Source: Spirosoma oryzicola
GTDB lineage: Bacteria > Bacteroidota > Bacteroidia > Cytophagales > Spirosomataceae
Direction of reading: 5' to 3'
NCBI RefSeq assembly: GCF_021233055.1
Contig: NZ_CP089538.1
Span: forward strand, 2,434,501-2,498,500
Length of the DNA: 64,000 nucleotides
This document shows, in pieces, positions 41,534 to 50,146 of this stretch. Positions within the stretch are counted from its first letter, which is position 1. Each line of letters starts with the position of its first letter. Below the pieces are notes generated by a model, which was not told the DNA's origin, did no database searches, and worked only from the letters and a program-made list of their open reading frames with translations. The translations under genes were made by a program, and so were the position numbers.

Positions 41534-41567
41534 GCTCGATCAAATAAGATCGAGCTTTAAATTTTTC
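41534..41567 (+). terminator. Intrinsic terminator after the lipoprotein gene
   Basis: Stem GCTCGATC/GATCGAGC with a 6-nt loop, followed by TTTAAATTTTT. Confidence 0.85.
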
Positions 41568-41669
41568 TGTGGATCGTCCTTTACAACAGAAGATATAGGT
41601 GCATTAGTTGACAACTTTGTGGTTTAATCGATATTCTCCAATAATTCGATGTTCCAATAAAGTACATGA

Positions 41670-42959
41670 CTACTTAGCTACTAATATATCATCCCAACGA
41701 GTCGTGTATCGTTTCGATAGCCATTCCTGCTTCATTACCCATTCAGGATCTTTCATCTGACTAGCTAATCGAATGGTACTCTTTCCATAGCGGTAGTTTA
41801 GTTTGTCAACGACTCCAGCTAACTTAATAAGCTGCTCGTTTGGCCCCTCTACAAATACACCCTTTTGCCGGTAATCAGCAGGCACTAAGTCAGACAAAAT
41901 GATACCCACTTTCTTAAAGTGATAACCGAAGGCAAATATGCTTTTCAAGGCTTCCAGCGCATAGCCTAATAGCTCCGGCGTACTACTAGTAGGGTGCGGT
42001 AGTTCGACCGTCCGTGAAGCGGAGTACTGTTTACTGGCTAGGTCGGGTCTGCCTAGGGTTCGCCGGAATTTATTGGTGTACAAAAAGATGGTTATAGCCC
42101 CACACAATGAGTTTTGTTTACGCAGCTTCTCACAGGCCCTTGATAGGTGGTTGGTCAATGCATCATTGATCATTTCCAAATCAGGAATGACGCCGGGAAA
42201 ACTAGGAGCTGATATGATCGTCTTTTTGGCCGGGGCGTTTACCTCGATCATTTTGCAGGGAAGTCCTCGCAGCTCATGCACTAACCGAAGCCCGTTTACA
42301 GTCATTACTTTACTAATCCATTCGTCATTCACCTGTCGCAGTTGCAGAGCGGTTTCAATACCGTTATCCCGCAGCTTTCTGGCTGACCGCCCCCCAACGC
42401 CCCATAAATCGTCTATATCAAAGCTAGATAGTGCATTTGCAACGTTCTCTTCTGAATCCAGTACACAAACTCCTGCCAAGTCAGGGCTCTTTTTGGCAAT
42501 TCGGTTGGCGACTTTGGCGAGCGTTTTCGTTGCGCCAAACCCAATGCAAACCGGCAGCCGTAAGCATTGCAGAACTGTATCACGAATGGCAGTACCAAGC
42601 CCCTGATAGGATGGGTATAAGCTTTCATAATCCTCGACCAGCAAAAACGCTTCATCAATTGAGTAAACCTCCACATCTTCGACAAAGCGGGTTAGTAGGC
42701 TCATTAATCGTGAAGAGGTGTCACCGTACAGGGTGAAGTTGGCCGACCGAACTTGTATTTGATGCGCTTCGATCTCATCCAATACCATATGCAGCGGAGC
42801 GCCCATTTTGATCGTACCCAAGCTTTTTACTTCCTGCGAACGGGCAATGATCGACCTGTCATTGTTGCCTACTACAACTAACGGTTTATCGTCTAGGCTT
42901 GGGTCGAAACTCCGTTCAACGGAGCAATACATATTGTTCACATCAACGAGTGCGTACAT
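41670..42959 (-). CDS. umuC: Error-prone Y-family DNA polymerase V subunit UmuC
   Basis: A 429-aa translesion polymerase. Seen: N-terminal YALVDVNNMYCSVERSFDP with the first catalytic Asp, VEVYSIDEAFL with Asp-Glu, helix-hairpin-helix FDIDDLWGVGGRSARKLRDNGI, and the C-terminal little-finger region of the UmuC group. The length is normal. Its start overlaps the UmuD gene by 17 bp, so the two form the classic umuDC operon. As cargo on a mobile element it would raise survival and mutation after DNA damage, which is also when a prophage is induced. Confidence 0.95.
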   Translation of the reverse strand: MYALVDVNNMYCSVERSFDPSLDDKPLVVVGNNDRSIIARSQEVKSLGTIKMGAPLHMVLDEIEAHQIQVRSANFTLYGDTSSRLMSLLTRFVEDVEVYSIDEAFLLVEDYESLYPSYQGLGTAIRDTVLQCLRLPVCIGFGATKTLAKVANRIAKKSPDLAGVCVLDSEENVANALSSFDIDDLWGVGGRSARKLRDNGIETALQLRQVNDEWISKVMTVNGLRLVHELRGLPCKMIEVNAPAKKTIISAPSFPGVIPDLEMINDALTNHLSRACEKLRKQNSLCGAITIFLYTNKFRRTLGRPDLASKQYSASRTVELPHPTSSTPELLGYALEALKSIFAFGYHFKKVGIILSDLVPADYRQKGVFVEGPNEQLIKLAGVVDKLNYRYGKSTIRLASQMKDPEWVMKQEWLSKRYTTRWDDILVAK

Positions 42960-43446
42960 GGTCTTTGGCGGCTAGTAGTTCTTCCTGGCTCCACTTTTTA
43001 GGCTTTGAGACAAAGTGCGTCACCTTGCCCAGCACTTTGAATTGATCGACTTCGGGGTGTACGTAGATGGGTAAATAGTCGGGATTACTCGGAAACAGGG
43101 TAATCATTTTGCCGGAGCGAACAAACCGTTTGACAAAACAGTCTCCATTCACCCAGCCAACCACAATATCACCCGTACTGATAGGAATAGACGAATCGAC
43201 TACGAGAATAGTACCGGGCCGGATTTCATCATTGATCATTGAGTCGCCTTCGACAAACACAAAGTAGGTAGTATCAACGTGTTCAACACAGAGATCCTGA
43301 AGGTTCAACCGCTGCTCAATGTGGGTTTCGGCAGGGTTACCAAATCCGGCGGAAACGGCAGAGCCAAACAAGGGAATAGGAACCCGTTGATTCGTGTCAA
43401 CCTGCCATATATTTTCGTCGGGAATCGGATCAATGGTGTCTCTCAT
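42943..43446 (-). CDS. umuD: UmuD-like S24 self-cleaving protein
   Basis: A 167-aa protein with the cleavage pair Ala33-Gly34 (SAVSAGFGNP), Ser69 in VEGDSM and Lys106 in CFVKRF, which is the complete LexA/UmuD catalytic set. RecA-stimulated cleavage would produce active UmuD'. It is the first gene of the operon with umuC. The upstream AT-rich region (about 43465-43500) should contain the damage-inducible promoter, but no SOS box was identified with certainty. Confidence 0.92.
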   Translation of the reverse strand: MRDTIDPIPDENIWQVDTNQRVPIPLFGSAVSAGFGNPAETHIEQRLNLQDLCVEHVDTTYFVFVEGDSMINDEIRPGTILVVDSSIPISTGDIVVGWVNGDCFVKRFVRSGKMITLFPSNPDYLPIYVHPEVDQFKVLGKVTHFVSKPKKWSQEELLAAKDHVRTR

Positions 43447-43568
43447 AGCGCCCTCTACTTACATAAAAGTGCTATAATATAGTTTTGTTATATTCTTCGC
43501 AAATTCTTATAGGATTATGATATAAATATGGAGCAATATCTTATTTTTAAGCCTGATAAGAACCCTAT

Positions 43569-43889
43569 ATGAACTACTATCTACGCTTTTTACGCTACGA
43601 CAATCCGAGTCGTCAAACGACTACCCAAATTCATCCTGATATTGTGCAAGCAGACTTGCCTCGATTTGGCTACGGCCATATTGTACGGGTGGGTGACGAT
43701 GCCGACGACCCTAAAACATGGCCGGTTTATATCGTAGCTCATATTGCTCACATGAAGCAAATAGCTGACCCTAAAGAAGCAGGGAAGAACGCCTTGCTGT
43801 ATACTGTGTATTTGGCTAGGTACGAAGAGTGGCCGCAGTTTAAGCTGCCTGAAATGGTGTTAGAGCCGATTGGTGGAGAGTTGAAGTAA
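43569..43889 (+). CDS. Hypothetical protein, 106 aa
   Basis: Small protein beginning MNYYLRFLRYDNPSRQTT, with a beta-rich centre (GYGHIVRVGDDADDPKTWPVYIVAHIAH) and a helical end. It is divergent from umuDC and followed by a strong terminator, so it is a single-gene unit. No family recognised. Confidence 0.6.
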   Translation: MNYYLRFLRYDNPSRQTTTQIHPDIVQADLPRFGYGHIVRVGDDADDPKTWPVYIVAHIAHMKQIADPKEAGKNALLYTVYLARYEEWPQFKLPEMVLEPIGGELK

Positions 43890-43892
43890 CAA

Positions 43893-43929
43893 ACAACGCC
43901 CGACAAAAAATCATTTTGTCGGGCGTTGT
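43893..43929. terminator. Strong terminator hairpin, 16-bp stem
   Basis: ACAACGCCCGACAAAA pairs exactly with 43914-43929 around a 5-nt loop. It ends gene 43569 and could work in both directions. Confidence 0.85.
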
Positions 43930-43996
43930 GTTGGTTGCGTAGTACCGCTTTGTAAGTGCCAACAATAGAATGAAAGCGGTCTAATTGCTTGGCTTT

Positions 43997-44350
43997 TTAA
44001 CGACCAAGTTGTTGTTGAATTGAAAGACACCAGTCCAGTACGATTTGTGTATGCTCAATCAGCTTTAGAGATCCTAATAAATGGTTTGTTTCATCGGTAG
44101 TAACACCCATTTCTTTTCCAAAATCACTCAGGCCGCATCCTATCCTCTGCTTCAGTTGAATATGTTCAACGAGTTGAGTTTTGGTAGCATTGGTTATTAG
44201 GTAATGAGTACTCGTTTTTTCTTCAATAGCTCGTTGAAGAAGTGTGTTCCAGTACTGAAGCTGGCAAATCGCTTCCACCCAATCGCTTAACACACGGGAA
44301 AGATGCTGATCAATCGAATTGTCAGGAAAATTATTAATCGAATTAGGCAT
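43997..44350 (-). CDS. Helical hypothetical protein, 117 aa
   Basis: All-helical prediction from sequence (DQHLSRVLSDWVEAICQLQYWNTLLQRAIEE, then QLVEHIQLKQRIGCGLSDFGKEMGV). Two Cys residues, no signal peptide. The neighbours at 44582 and 44901 are also small helical proteins on the same strand, so they may form a group of accessory genes. Function unknown. Confidence 0.55.
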   Translation of the reverse strand: MPNSINNFPDNSIDQHLSRVLSDWVEAICQLQYWNTLLQRAIEEKTSTHYLITNATKTQLVEHIQLKQRIGCGLSDFGKEMGVTTDETNHLLGSLKLIEHTQIVLDWCLSIQQQLGR

Positions 44351-44526
44351 AGAGTTTTACAAATCTTTGAGGATAGACGAAGCGTTACTTACTGATTTGT
44401 AAATAATGGAAGGATGTTGATATAAGCTAATTAAAAGTAAATTTCTTATTGATAAGTTTATATGAAATAAAAGTCGTATAGGCTAATTTCTTCTCTACAT
44501 CAACTAGATAACTCTTATCATGCAAC

Positions 44527-44560
44527 CACAAAAAGCCCGGCTTCAAGAGCAGTCGGGCCA
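44527..44560 (-). terminator. Terminator of the leftward small gene
   Basis: On the minus strand, GCCCGACT pairs with AGCCGGGC (one mismatch) and is followed by TTTTTG. It lies downstream of gene 44582-44752. Confidence 0.7.
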
Positions 44561-44581
44561 GGTTTAGAGGAAGGCAGTTAA

Positions 44582-44752
44582 CTACAAAATTATTGACTGC
44601 TCTACATAAAGAGGATCTATTCGATCAAGTTGACATAGACTTTCGTGCATGACCCGTTTATATTGAGCTAACAGATTTACAAATTCATTCGAGTTCAGGG
44701 TCGAAGTTGTAATATTGTCTAATTCAGGATCTTGTAAATTCTCCTTATTCAT
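44582..44752 (-). CDS. Small protein, 56 aa
   Basis: MNKENLQDPELDNITTSTLN continues to a TAG at 44582. The purine-rich AAGGAGAA is inside the start region, and a terminator follows the stop, which supports a real small gene. It is acidic and helical (EFVNLLAQYKRVMHESLCQL). Function unknown. Confidence 0.5.
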   Translation of the reverse strand: MNKENLQDPELDNITTSTLNSNEFVNLLAQYKRVMHESLCQLDRIDPLYVEQSIIL

Positions 44753-44900
44753 ATATGATGAAATGTATATTTAGTTTACCAAATGTAACTTTATTTTGTA
44801 CTTGAATAACCGTTCAATATATAATTTAGGGAAAACCCGACACTAGAGAATGAAAGGTGATTTCACTACTCAGTAGATGTATAAGTTGAGTCTGTGCTTG

Positions 44901-45137
44901 TTATCGTTTGCCTTTAGCTAAAGCGTCTATTCGGCTAAACAGCTCAATGGTTCGCTGTTTGAGCCGCTCTTCTCGCCGGTTTATTCTTTCTACTTTTTTC
45001 ACTAATTGCTCTGCATGCAGCATCGCTTTGTGGGAAGTAATGGATGCTTTTCTTGACAGGCATTTATAATCAACTAAATCCTTGTTGATTAGCGCCATCG
45101 CTTCTTTAGTGTTCGTGGATGACATATTCGTTGCCAT
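44901..45137 (-). CDS. Small coiled-coil protein, 78 aa
   Basis: Helical and basic C-terminal half (HAEQLVKKVERINRREERLKQRTIELFSRIDALAKGKR), with a polar N-terminus (MATNMSSTNTKEAMALINKD). It has no membrane part. It lies next to the six-unit hairpin array, whose repeats are upstream of its start. No known family. Confidence 0.5.
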   Translation of the reverse strand: MATNMSSTNTKEAMALINKDLVDYKCLSRKASITSHKAMLHAEQLVKKVERINRREERLKQRTIELFSRIDALAKGKR

Positions 45138-45178
45138 TAAAAGTGCTAACTATTGACCTTGTATCCTAAACGATGACT

Positions 45179-45750
45179 ACAAATAAGCCAGCCCCCAACC
45201 CCGGAAGCTGGCTTACTAAGCACCATGATTAAATAATCCACTCTTCTCTAACTGAGCTAACAGTCAATGCGTTATCAACAGTAAGGCAACGGCACAAATA
45301 AACCTGGACGTATTACCCCCAGGCTTACTAAATCCAACCGTATTAATAATACTAGCATAACACGCTGTGCGAAGAAGTAGGGTTTATAATGAGAATACGG
45401 CACAAATAAGCCCGAACGCATCGCACACGGGCTTAATTAACTACAGCTAACTCTATCTGCTTATTTTACTGGTGCTATCATTTAGTGAGTAGTAGGACAA
45501 ATAAACCCGGACGTACAACATCCGGGTTTACTCAATCATACTTATTAATCCTCGTCATATAACATGCTGCCGTTATAAGTGCGATTTATAGTGAGAATAT
45601 GGTACAAATAAACCCGAACGCATTGCGTCCGGGTTTACCAACCCACTACTTTATTAAAACCTTCCTACCTAACTTACTGCCGCTGATCCTGCGCTTTATA
45701 ATGAGGCAAAGGCACAGCACAAATAAGCCCGAATGTATTACATCCGGGCT
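45179..45750 (-). repeat. Array of six diverged ~108-bp repeats, each with a covarying hairpin
   Basis: Units begin with ACAAATAA at 45179, 45294, 45402, 45497, 45604 and 45719 (spacing 95-115 bp). Each continues into a hairpin whose arms differ but pair: AAGCCAGC/GCTGGCTT, ACCTGG/CCAGGC, AAGCCCG/CGGGCTT, AAACCCGGA/TCCGGGTTT, AAACCCG/CGGGTTT and AAGCCCG/CGGGCTT. Between hairpins, TTATAnTGAGnA and a GC-TGTTAT element recur. On the minus strand each hairpin is followed by TTATTTGT, so each unit could be a short RNA gene ending in a terminator. No reading frame spans the array. Confidence 0.7.
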
Positions 45751-45810
45751 TATCAACTTAACCTAGAATGATTAGGCTTTAGATGCTTAATCTACTGTTC
45801 AAAAAAAAAA

Positions 45811-45838
45811 GCCCGACTTCATCGCGAGTCGGGCTTTT
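45811..45838. terminator. Terminator hairpin beside the array
   Basis: GCCCGACT/AGTCGGGC with A- and T-runs on both sides, so bidirectional. It has the same style as the array hairpins but lacks the ACAAATAA start. Confidence 0.8.
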
Positions 45839-45953
45839 CAGTTAATCTATCCATATTATGACTAAATCGCAGGCATGACGCGATTTAGATAGTCAGATCA
45901 AGATAGGGCTTGATTGTCCTTGCCCCGTTCGGTGAGCCAGTTTTGACTAGAAT

Positions 45954-46775
45954 TCAAGCCGCCTGGCGGTACTCAACCGGCGTCATAAACTTCAATGCTT
46001 GGTGAGGCCGTTCCGTGTTGTACTCCACTAACCACCCCGCCACTATTTGACGTACCTGCCGGATACTCGTAAAAATATGAGCATCTAACACCTCCCGGCG
46101 AAACGTCCCGTTGAACCGTTCGATATATGCATTCTGCGTGGGTTTGCCCGGTTCGATCCAATGCAAGCTCACTTCCTTATCCAAGCACCAATCCTGCAAT
46201 GCCTTACTGATAAACTCGGGTCCATTATCACTGCGTAACCGCTCAGGTTTACCATACTGCTCCACTAACCGATCTAATAACCGGGTGACTCGTTGAGCGG
46301 GTAGTGAATAATCCACTTCGATGCCCAAGGCTTGTCGGTTATAATCGTCCACCACATTCAGGGTGCGAAACTTGCGACCCCTGGTTAAGTGGTCCGACGT
46401 AAAATCCAGCGACCAGCATTGATTGCAAGCCGTGGCTTTGGGCAGCGGCTTACGCACAGCCTCGGGTAGACGCTTTTTCGTCTTTCGTCGTAAACTCAAT
46501 CCTAACTTTTTGTATAATCGCCTGACCCGCTTATGATTCACTAGCTCCCCCTGCTTGCGCAACCGGCGATAAATCTTGAGCACACCCCACTGTTTATGGC
46601 GTCGAGCCAACTGCTCAATCCGACAACACAGCGCTTTGTCCTTGTCTCTGATGGCGGCTGGCTCAGCCACTGCGTTGCGACTCAGACCCACCCAGTGACA
46701 GGCTTTACGTTGACTAATCTGTTTGTAGTCAACCATCCACCTGACTACTTCTCGACGTTGGGCGGGCCTCACCAC
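45954..46775 (-). CDS. IS3-family transposase OrfB (DDE catalytic part)
   Basis: A 273-residue frame with the retroviral integrase-type catalytic triad: Asp124 (WSLDFTSD), Asp183 (RSDNGPEF) and Glu219 (NAYIERFNGTFR). The frame has no ATG at its start; translation comes from -1 frameshifting in orfA at A AAA AAG (46781-46775). The N-terminal part (QRKACHWVGLSRNA) is the second HTH. It makes the OrfAB transposase that excises and inserts the IS. Confidence 0.9.
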   Translation of the reverse strand: MVRPAQRREVVRWMVDYKQISQRKACHWVGLSRNAVAEPAAIRDKDKALCCRIEQLARRHKQWGVLKIYRRLRKQGELVNHKRVRRLYKKLGLSLRRKTKKRLPEAVRKPLPKATACNQCWSLDFTSDHLTRGRKFRTLNVVDDYNRQALGIEVDYSLPAQRVTRLLDRLVEQYGKPERLRSDNGPEFISKALQDWCLDKEVSLHWIEPGKPTQNAYIERFNGTFRREVLDAHIFTSIRQVRQIVAGWLVEYNTERPHQALKFMTPVEYRQAA

Positions 46776-47035
46776 TTTTTTGCCAGTGCCTCCTTGATGA
46801 TTTCGTTTTGTAAACTCAGCTCGGCATACATCTTCTTTAGCCGCCGATTTTCGTCTTCCAGCTCTTTAAGGCGCTTTACTTCGGAGACCTGCATACCGCC
46901 ATACTTGGCTCGCCAATTATAAAACGTGGCCTCGCTGATGCCATGTTGACGGGTGATCTGCGTGACGGTCTGTCCGCTATCCTGTTGCTTAAGAATCGCT
47001 ACGATTTGCGATTCGGTGAATCGTGCCTGTTTCAT
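46769..47035 (-). CDS. IS3-family transposase OrfA
   Basis: An 88-aa protein with the IS3 HTH (RFTESQIVAILKQQDSGQTVTQITRQHGISEATFYNWRAKYGG) and a leucine zipper-like end (LKELEDENRRLKKMYAELSLQNEI). It ends just after the slippery A AAA AAG, which allows the OrfAB fusion. OrfA alone usually regulates transposition. Confidence 0.9.
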   Translation of the reverse strand: MKQARFTESQIVAILKQQDSGQTVTQITRQHGISEATFYNWRAKYGGMQVSEVKRLKELEDENRRLKKMYAELSLQNEIIKEALAKKW

Positions 47036-47110
47036 TTCCCCTTTGTCAACCTGTGAAAGTTAGTTTTTTTACTCTACTTTTCACTGGCTCACTTTTAAGG
47101 GTTCAGGACA

Positions 47111-47720
47111 TGATCCTTGCTTAAAGATAGTAATGTCAAAAGCAACTCCGACCAGAAACAAACGCGTAGTTCTATTAAACAATATGCTTAGCAATTAAGC
47201 TCTGGCATAGATTATGAACTTACCCGGTGGTTGGTTCGTCCGAAAACAGTTGGTAAATTTGAATTAAGAAAATGCCTTTTTTTTTAAGTTAGGAATCTTG
47301 GTACTGACCGCTGGATCTTCTGGCGGTTTTGTCTTTATAGACCAACGTCATCCCACTAATGTTGCCAACAAAAAAGCCCAGTGTCAATGCGCACTGAGCT
47401 TTTAATAGTCTATCTAAACAGGTTTAGGCTAATGACGGCCTAAACAGCTAATCGGTACCACTATTCATACCAGTGAACGGATTGTTACAATAAAAGTTCG
47501 ATAAAACCTATAGGGTTTAGCTTATTAAAATAGTTACGTACTTATTTCAGATAGTTGTTGTACCAATTAATGCAAGAGTCGATAAAGGAAAGAGCATCGG
47601 TAGAAGGCCATGAACCAGGACAGACTTTTTTGTAGCTTTCTTTCAAATTCGCAAATGTTTGGTTTTTACGTGAAACAGTTAGCTTAGGGCCTATGTTATT
47701 TGATGCAATAGTTACTACTA
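47111..47720. other. Intergenic region after the IS
   Basis: Contains a terminator-like hairpin near 47370-47402 (AAAAGCCCAGTG... CACTGAGCTTTT) and a gene remnant on the minus strand at 47542-47713. The rest, including a T-run at 47275-47285, shows no gene. Confidence 0.4.
47542..47713 (-). pseudogene. 3' gene remnant or tiny gene without an ATG
   Basis: The frame reads ALVVTIASNNIGPKLTVSRK and then NQTFANLKESYKKVCPGSWP to a stop at 47542, a convincing protein-like sequence of about 57 aa. It is closed upstream by a stop with no ATG, GTG or TTG start in between. It is probably a truncated gene. Confidence 0.4.
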
Positions 47721-47978
47721 ATGCTCATACTTTTCTTTTTAGTAAAAAATCCAATAGGCGAAACCCACTCTTTGACTTACTGGGGTGAATCAATTGAAGA
47801 CTGTTTTGAGTGTCTTAATGCGCTCGTACAGGGTAAATGGAAGTTGCTTGATGCTCAGTTGATGGAAAATGGCAAGCGGATTTCTTTACCTATAGAGGCT
47901 TTTGACGGCTTTTCGATGGATAAGCCGCTTCGACAACTTTCTCAAGAATGGCAGACTATATTATCAGAATCGACATAG
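47721..47978 (+). CDS. Hypothetical protein, 85 aa
   Basis: MLILFFLVKNPIGETHSLTYWGESIEDCFECLNALVQGKW begins with a short hydrophobic run that is not a clear signal, then an alpha/beta pattern with two Cys residues. It stands alone. The region downstream up to 48066 holds no gene. Family unknown; a real gene is likely but not certain. Confidence 0.45.
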   Translation: MLILFFLVKNPIGETHSLTYWGESIEDCFECLNALVQGKWKLLDAQLMENGKRISLPIEAFDGFSMDKPLRQLSQEWQTILSEST

Positions 47979-48066
47979 GATTGAGAAAATTACACGAGCT
48001 CGGACACTGGCCGTAGTTTTTGACCCATGGATAATACTAGCGGGCGGGTGTGAATTGCTCGATCAA

Positions 48067-48561
48067 TCACTCAAAGTAATCAACTGGTTGTAGATCTTTA
48101 TTAAGTACTATCGATATAGTATCTGTTGGAATTTTTACATCAGCACGATACTTGTAAAAGAACTTGACCTTGTAGGCGTCCTTTGTCGGGTTAACTCTAT
48201 TCCTGATAGCTGCCTTGGTTAACGAATCCTTTGCCAAGTAATACCTAGCGGTGTCAGAATAGCGATTGCCTTTTTTTATGTTTAAGCTATCAACGTAATA
48301 CTGATTATCGATTGCTACTCGATAGCTTGATTCCTGGAGAGTCTTATAGCTATTATAATGGGCCAGGTAGTAGACGCTTTTGGTGCTATCAATGTAGTTA
48401 CTATCAACCATAGCGTACTCGATAAGGTGTATGCCAAGCAATTCCGCATCTGGGTCGTATTGCCGAATCGCATTGACTAAGTCTTCTTTTACACTTTCTT
48501 CTTTGGACTGACAGTTGTAGACGAATATTACAAAGGATATAATGTATAGATGTAATTTCAT
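48067..48561 (-). CDS. Putative lipoprotein, 164 aa
   Basis: Short signal with a lipobox-like YNC (MKLHLYIISFVIFVYNCQSKEES). The mature protein is Tyr-, Asp- and Lys-rich (YDPDAELLGIHLIEYAMVDSNYIDSTKSVYYLAHYNSYKT) and is typical of small Bacteroidota outer-membrane lipoproteins of unknown role. It has no partner on the same strand nearby. Confidence 0.6.
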   Translation of the reverse strand: MKLHLYIISFVIFVYNCQSKEESVKEDLVNAIRQYDPDAELLGIHLIEYAMVDSNYIDSTKSVYYLAHYNSYKTLQESSYRVAIDNQYYVDSLNIKKGNRYSDTARYYLAKDSLTKAAIRNRVNPTKDAYKVKFFYKYRADVKIPTDTISIVLNKDLQPVDYFE

Positions 48562-48773
48562 AGTTTTATATACTTATATACAAAAATAACTAAACTGTTA
48601 TGTATTAATATATTATAGTAGTAACATTTACTAATTGGTACAAAGAAGATGTAAGCTGATCAAATAATGAACTATAAGCCTAGATTGGTATCAAGGCCAC
48701 TACCCAAGTTTAGGCTTGCCAAACCTACGAATACGAACCTTGTACATAAATGAGGATCATCAATAAACAACAA

Positions 48774-48805
48774 AGCCCGACTTGTATTAAGGTCGGGCTT
48801 TATTT
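48774..48805 (-). terminator. Terminator between gene 48814 and the lipoprotein region
   Basis: AAAGCCCGAC/GTCGGGCTTT with a loop of about 10 nt and ATTTG beyond. It lies just downstream of the leftward gene 48814-49308. Confidence 0.8.
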
Positions 48806-48813
48806 GCAAGCGT

Positions 48814-49308
48814 TTATCTATTGAACGTTTTTTCTGCTTCTCGTATCTCATAACTTAGTTGATCAACTAAGCCGTTTAGGATATTCAATCTCCCTTTTAT
48901 TTTCGTCCACAATTGGCTAGTGTGAGTTTCTGCGCCTGTAAATCCCTCAAAAATGAAACTAGCCTCACTGTTTTCATACCGAAAATCATTGTCTCCGGTC
49001 TTTAGTTCGTCCACAAGTAAGTCCCACATTGCAGTAACTTTCCCCTGAAAGCGGTTGTAGTAGGCACTACTCAATGTTCCCGCAAATGATCTTTCTGCCT
49101 TGGGGTGGCTCTTTATCGGAGACATATCGAAGCGCATTTCATTGGTGTAAATAAAACTGGCTAATGCATCCATTAACCTATAAGCCTCTTCTACTAAAAT
49201 CTTTCTCCTAGCTACGTCAGTATACGACTGTTTTTTGGGAAAGTTTTGTGGAGCGAGATTTTCTGACGCTCCATCGGTTGTGGTTGGCGTGTTTTCTTGG
49301 TCAGCCAT
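48814..49308 (-). CDS. Hypothetical protein, 164 aa
   Basis: Polar N-terminus (MADQENTPTTTDGASENLAP), then long helices (VARRKILVEEAYRLMDALASFIY; LWTKIKGRLNILNGLVDQLSYEIREAEKTF). No signal peptide. It follows gene 49359 on the same strand after a gap of about 50 bp, so the two are probably co-transcribed. Family unknown. Confidence 0.55.
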   Translation of the reverse strand: MADQENTPTTTDGASENLAPQNFPKKQSYTDVARRKILVEEAYRLMDALASFIYTNEMRFDMSPIKSHPKAERSFAGTLSSAYYNRFQGKVTAMWDLLVDELKTGDNDFRYENSEASFIFEGFTGAETHTSQLWTKIKGRLNILNGLVDQLSYEIREAEKTFNR

Positions 49309-49358
49309 GATTTGTTGTAAGTTTTAAGGGGTTATATGATTAGTTTTCGCTCGTTTAG

Positions 49359-49757
49359 TTATTCTGTATCACCAATAATACCGGCTACGAGCGCTTTAAA
49401 TTCGCCTACTGTTATAGAGGTAATAGGCCTTGCATCGATCTCTCTCACCTCGTCTTCGTACTTTGATAAGCGGGCCTCAACTCCTTCCTTCTTGTGCGCA
49501 AAAGCACTTATTCTTATTTCATGCAGAGGGAGTACACTTACTGGTATATCACGGTGATGCGGCCAACTCGGGTCGTCTGCGTGTTCGAGTCTTTCCAGAA
49601 AGTCCAGCAGTTTTTTGTAAGTCGCTAAAGCTGGTTCATCCTCTGGAGCTATAGTTTGATTATCTATAGACTCTTTGAAACCTGGATCGTCAAACTTTTC
49701 AATGTACGCTCTTAAAGCGGCTTGGTCTTTCTTTTTGATTATTGGATACATGGTCAT
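49359..49757 (-). CDS. Hypothetical protein, 132 aa
   Basis: Starts at an ATG at 49757 or 49751 (MYPIIKKKDQAALRAYIEKF). It is acidic and helical with a conserved-looking core (DIPVSVLPLHEIRISAFAHKKEGVEARLSKYEDEVREIDARP). It is the upstream member of a pair with 48814. No known domain recognised. Confidence 0.5.
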   Translation of the reverse strand: MTMYPIIKKKDQAALRAYIEKFDDPGFKESIDNQTIAPEDEPALATYKKLLDFLERLEHADDPSWPHHRDIPVSVLPLHEIRISAFAHKKEGVEARLSKYEDEVREIDARPITSITVGEFKALVAGIIGDTE

Positions 49758-50146
49758 CAAAAGGTTAAATTAATAGTGCAATACACACTTTCTAATTGGG
49801 AACAAAGTGATGTATCTATTCTTTTTATAACCTACATCACAGTTTTGTGAATGATTTAAAACAAAAAAAATGCCCAGCTTCAAACTGAGCTAGGCTTTCT
49901 GTATTCTCTATCCATAGTAACCACTTAGACGATGGCTATCGCCAAAATAATCAGGCCAGTATGATTGACCTTAGCTGTAAAGTTACACCCATATAAGATG
50001 GTGCGCTGTTGAGTCTGAGGTTATTTTTATCGTAGAGGGTGGGAAATAACGACCGATGGATAATGGTCAAATGTAAAAAAGCTATTGCCCTACCGCCGTA
50101 TATTTTACAGCAATAGGGCAATAGCTACAGAAATAGTAGAACTTGC
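49758..50146. other. Intergenic region with two hairpins
   Basis: It holds a small hairpin of the AAAATGCCCAGC type near 49868-49895 and the strong terminator at 50080-50126. No gene seen. Confidence 0.4.
50080..50126 (-). terminator. Terminator of the secreted-protein operon
   Basis: AGCTATTGCCCTA (50080-50092) pairs exactly with 50114-50126. On the minus strand a T-run follows, so it ends the leftward operon 50147-52379. Confidence 0.85.

Larger units (their letters stand above)
45915..47110 (-). mobile_element. Complete IS3-family insertion sequence (IS407-like group), 1196 bp
   Basis: The ends begin TGTCCT and share GTGAGCCAGT further in as imperfect inverted repeats (left from 45915, right up to 47110). 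A 4-bp target duplication, TGAT, flanks it at 45911-45914 and 47111-47114, the size usual for the IS407 group. It contains orfA and orfB with a frameshift signal, so it appears intact and recently inserted. Confidence 0.9.

Noticed and set aside
45179..45750. Regularly spaced hairpins that could be taken for a CRISPR array
   Set aside because: The repeats are long and diverged, spacers are not unique short segments, and no cas genes are present.
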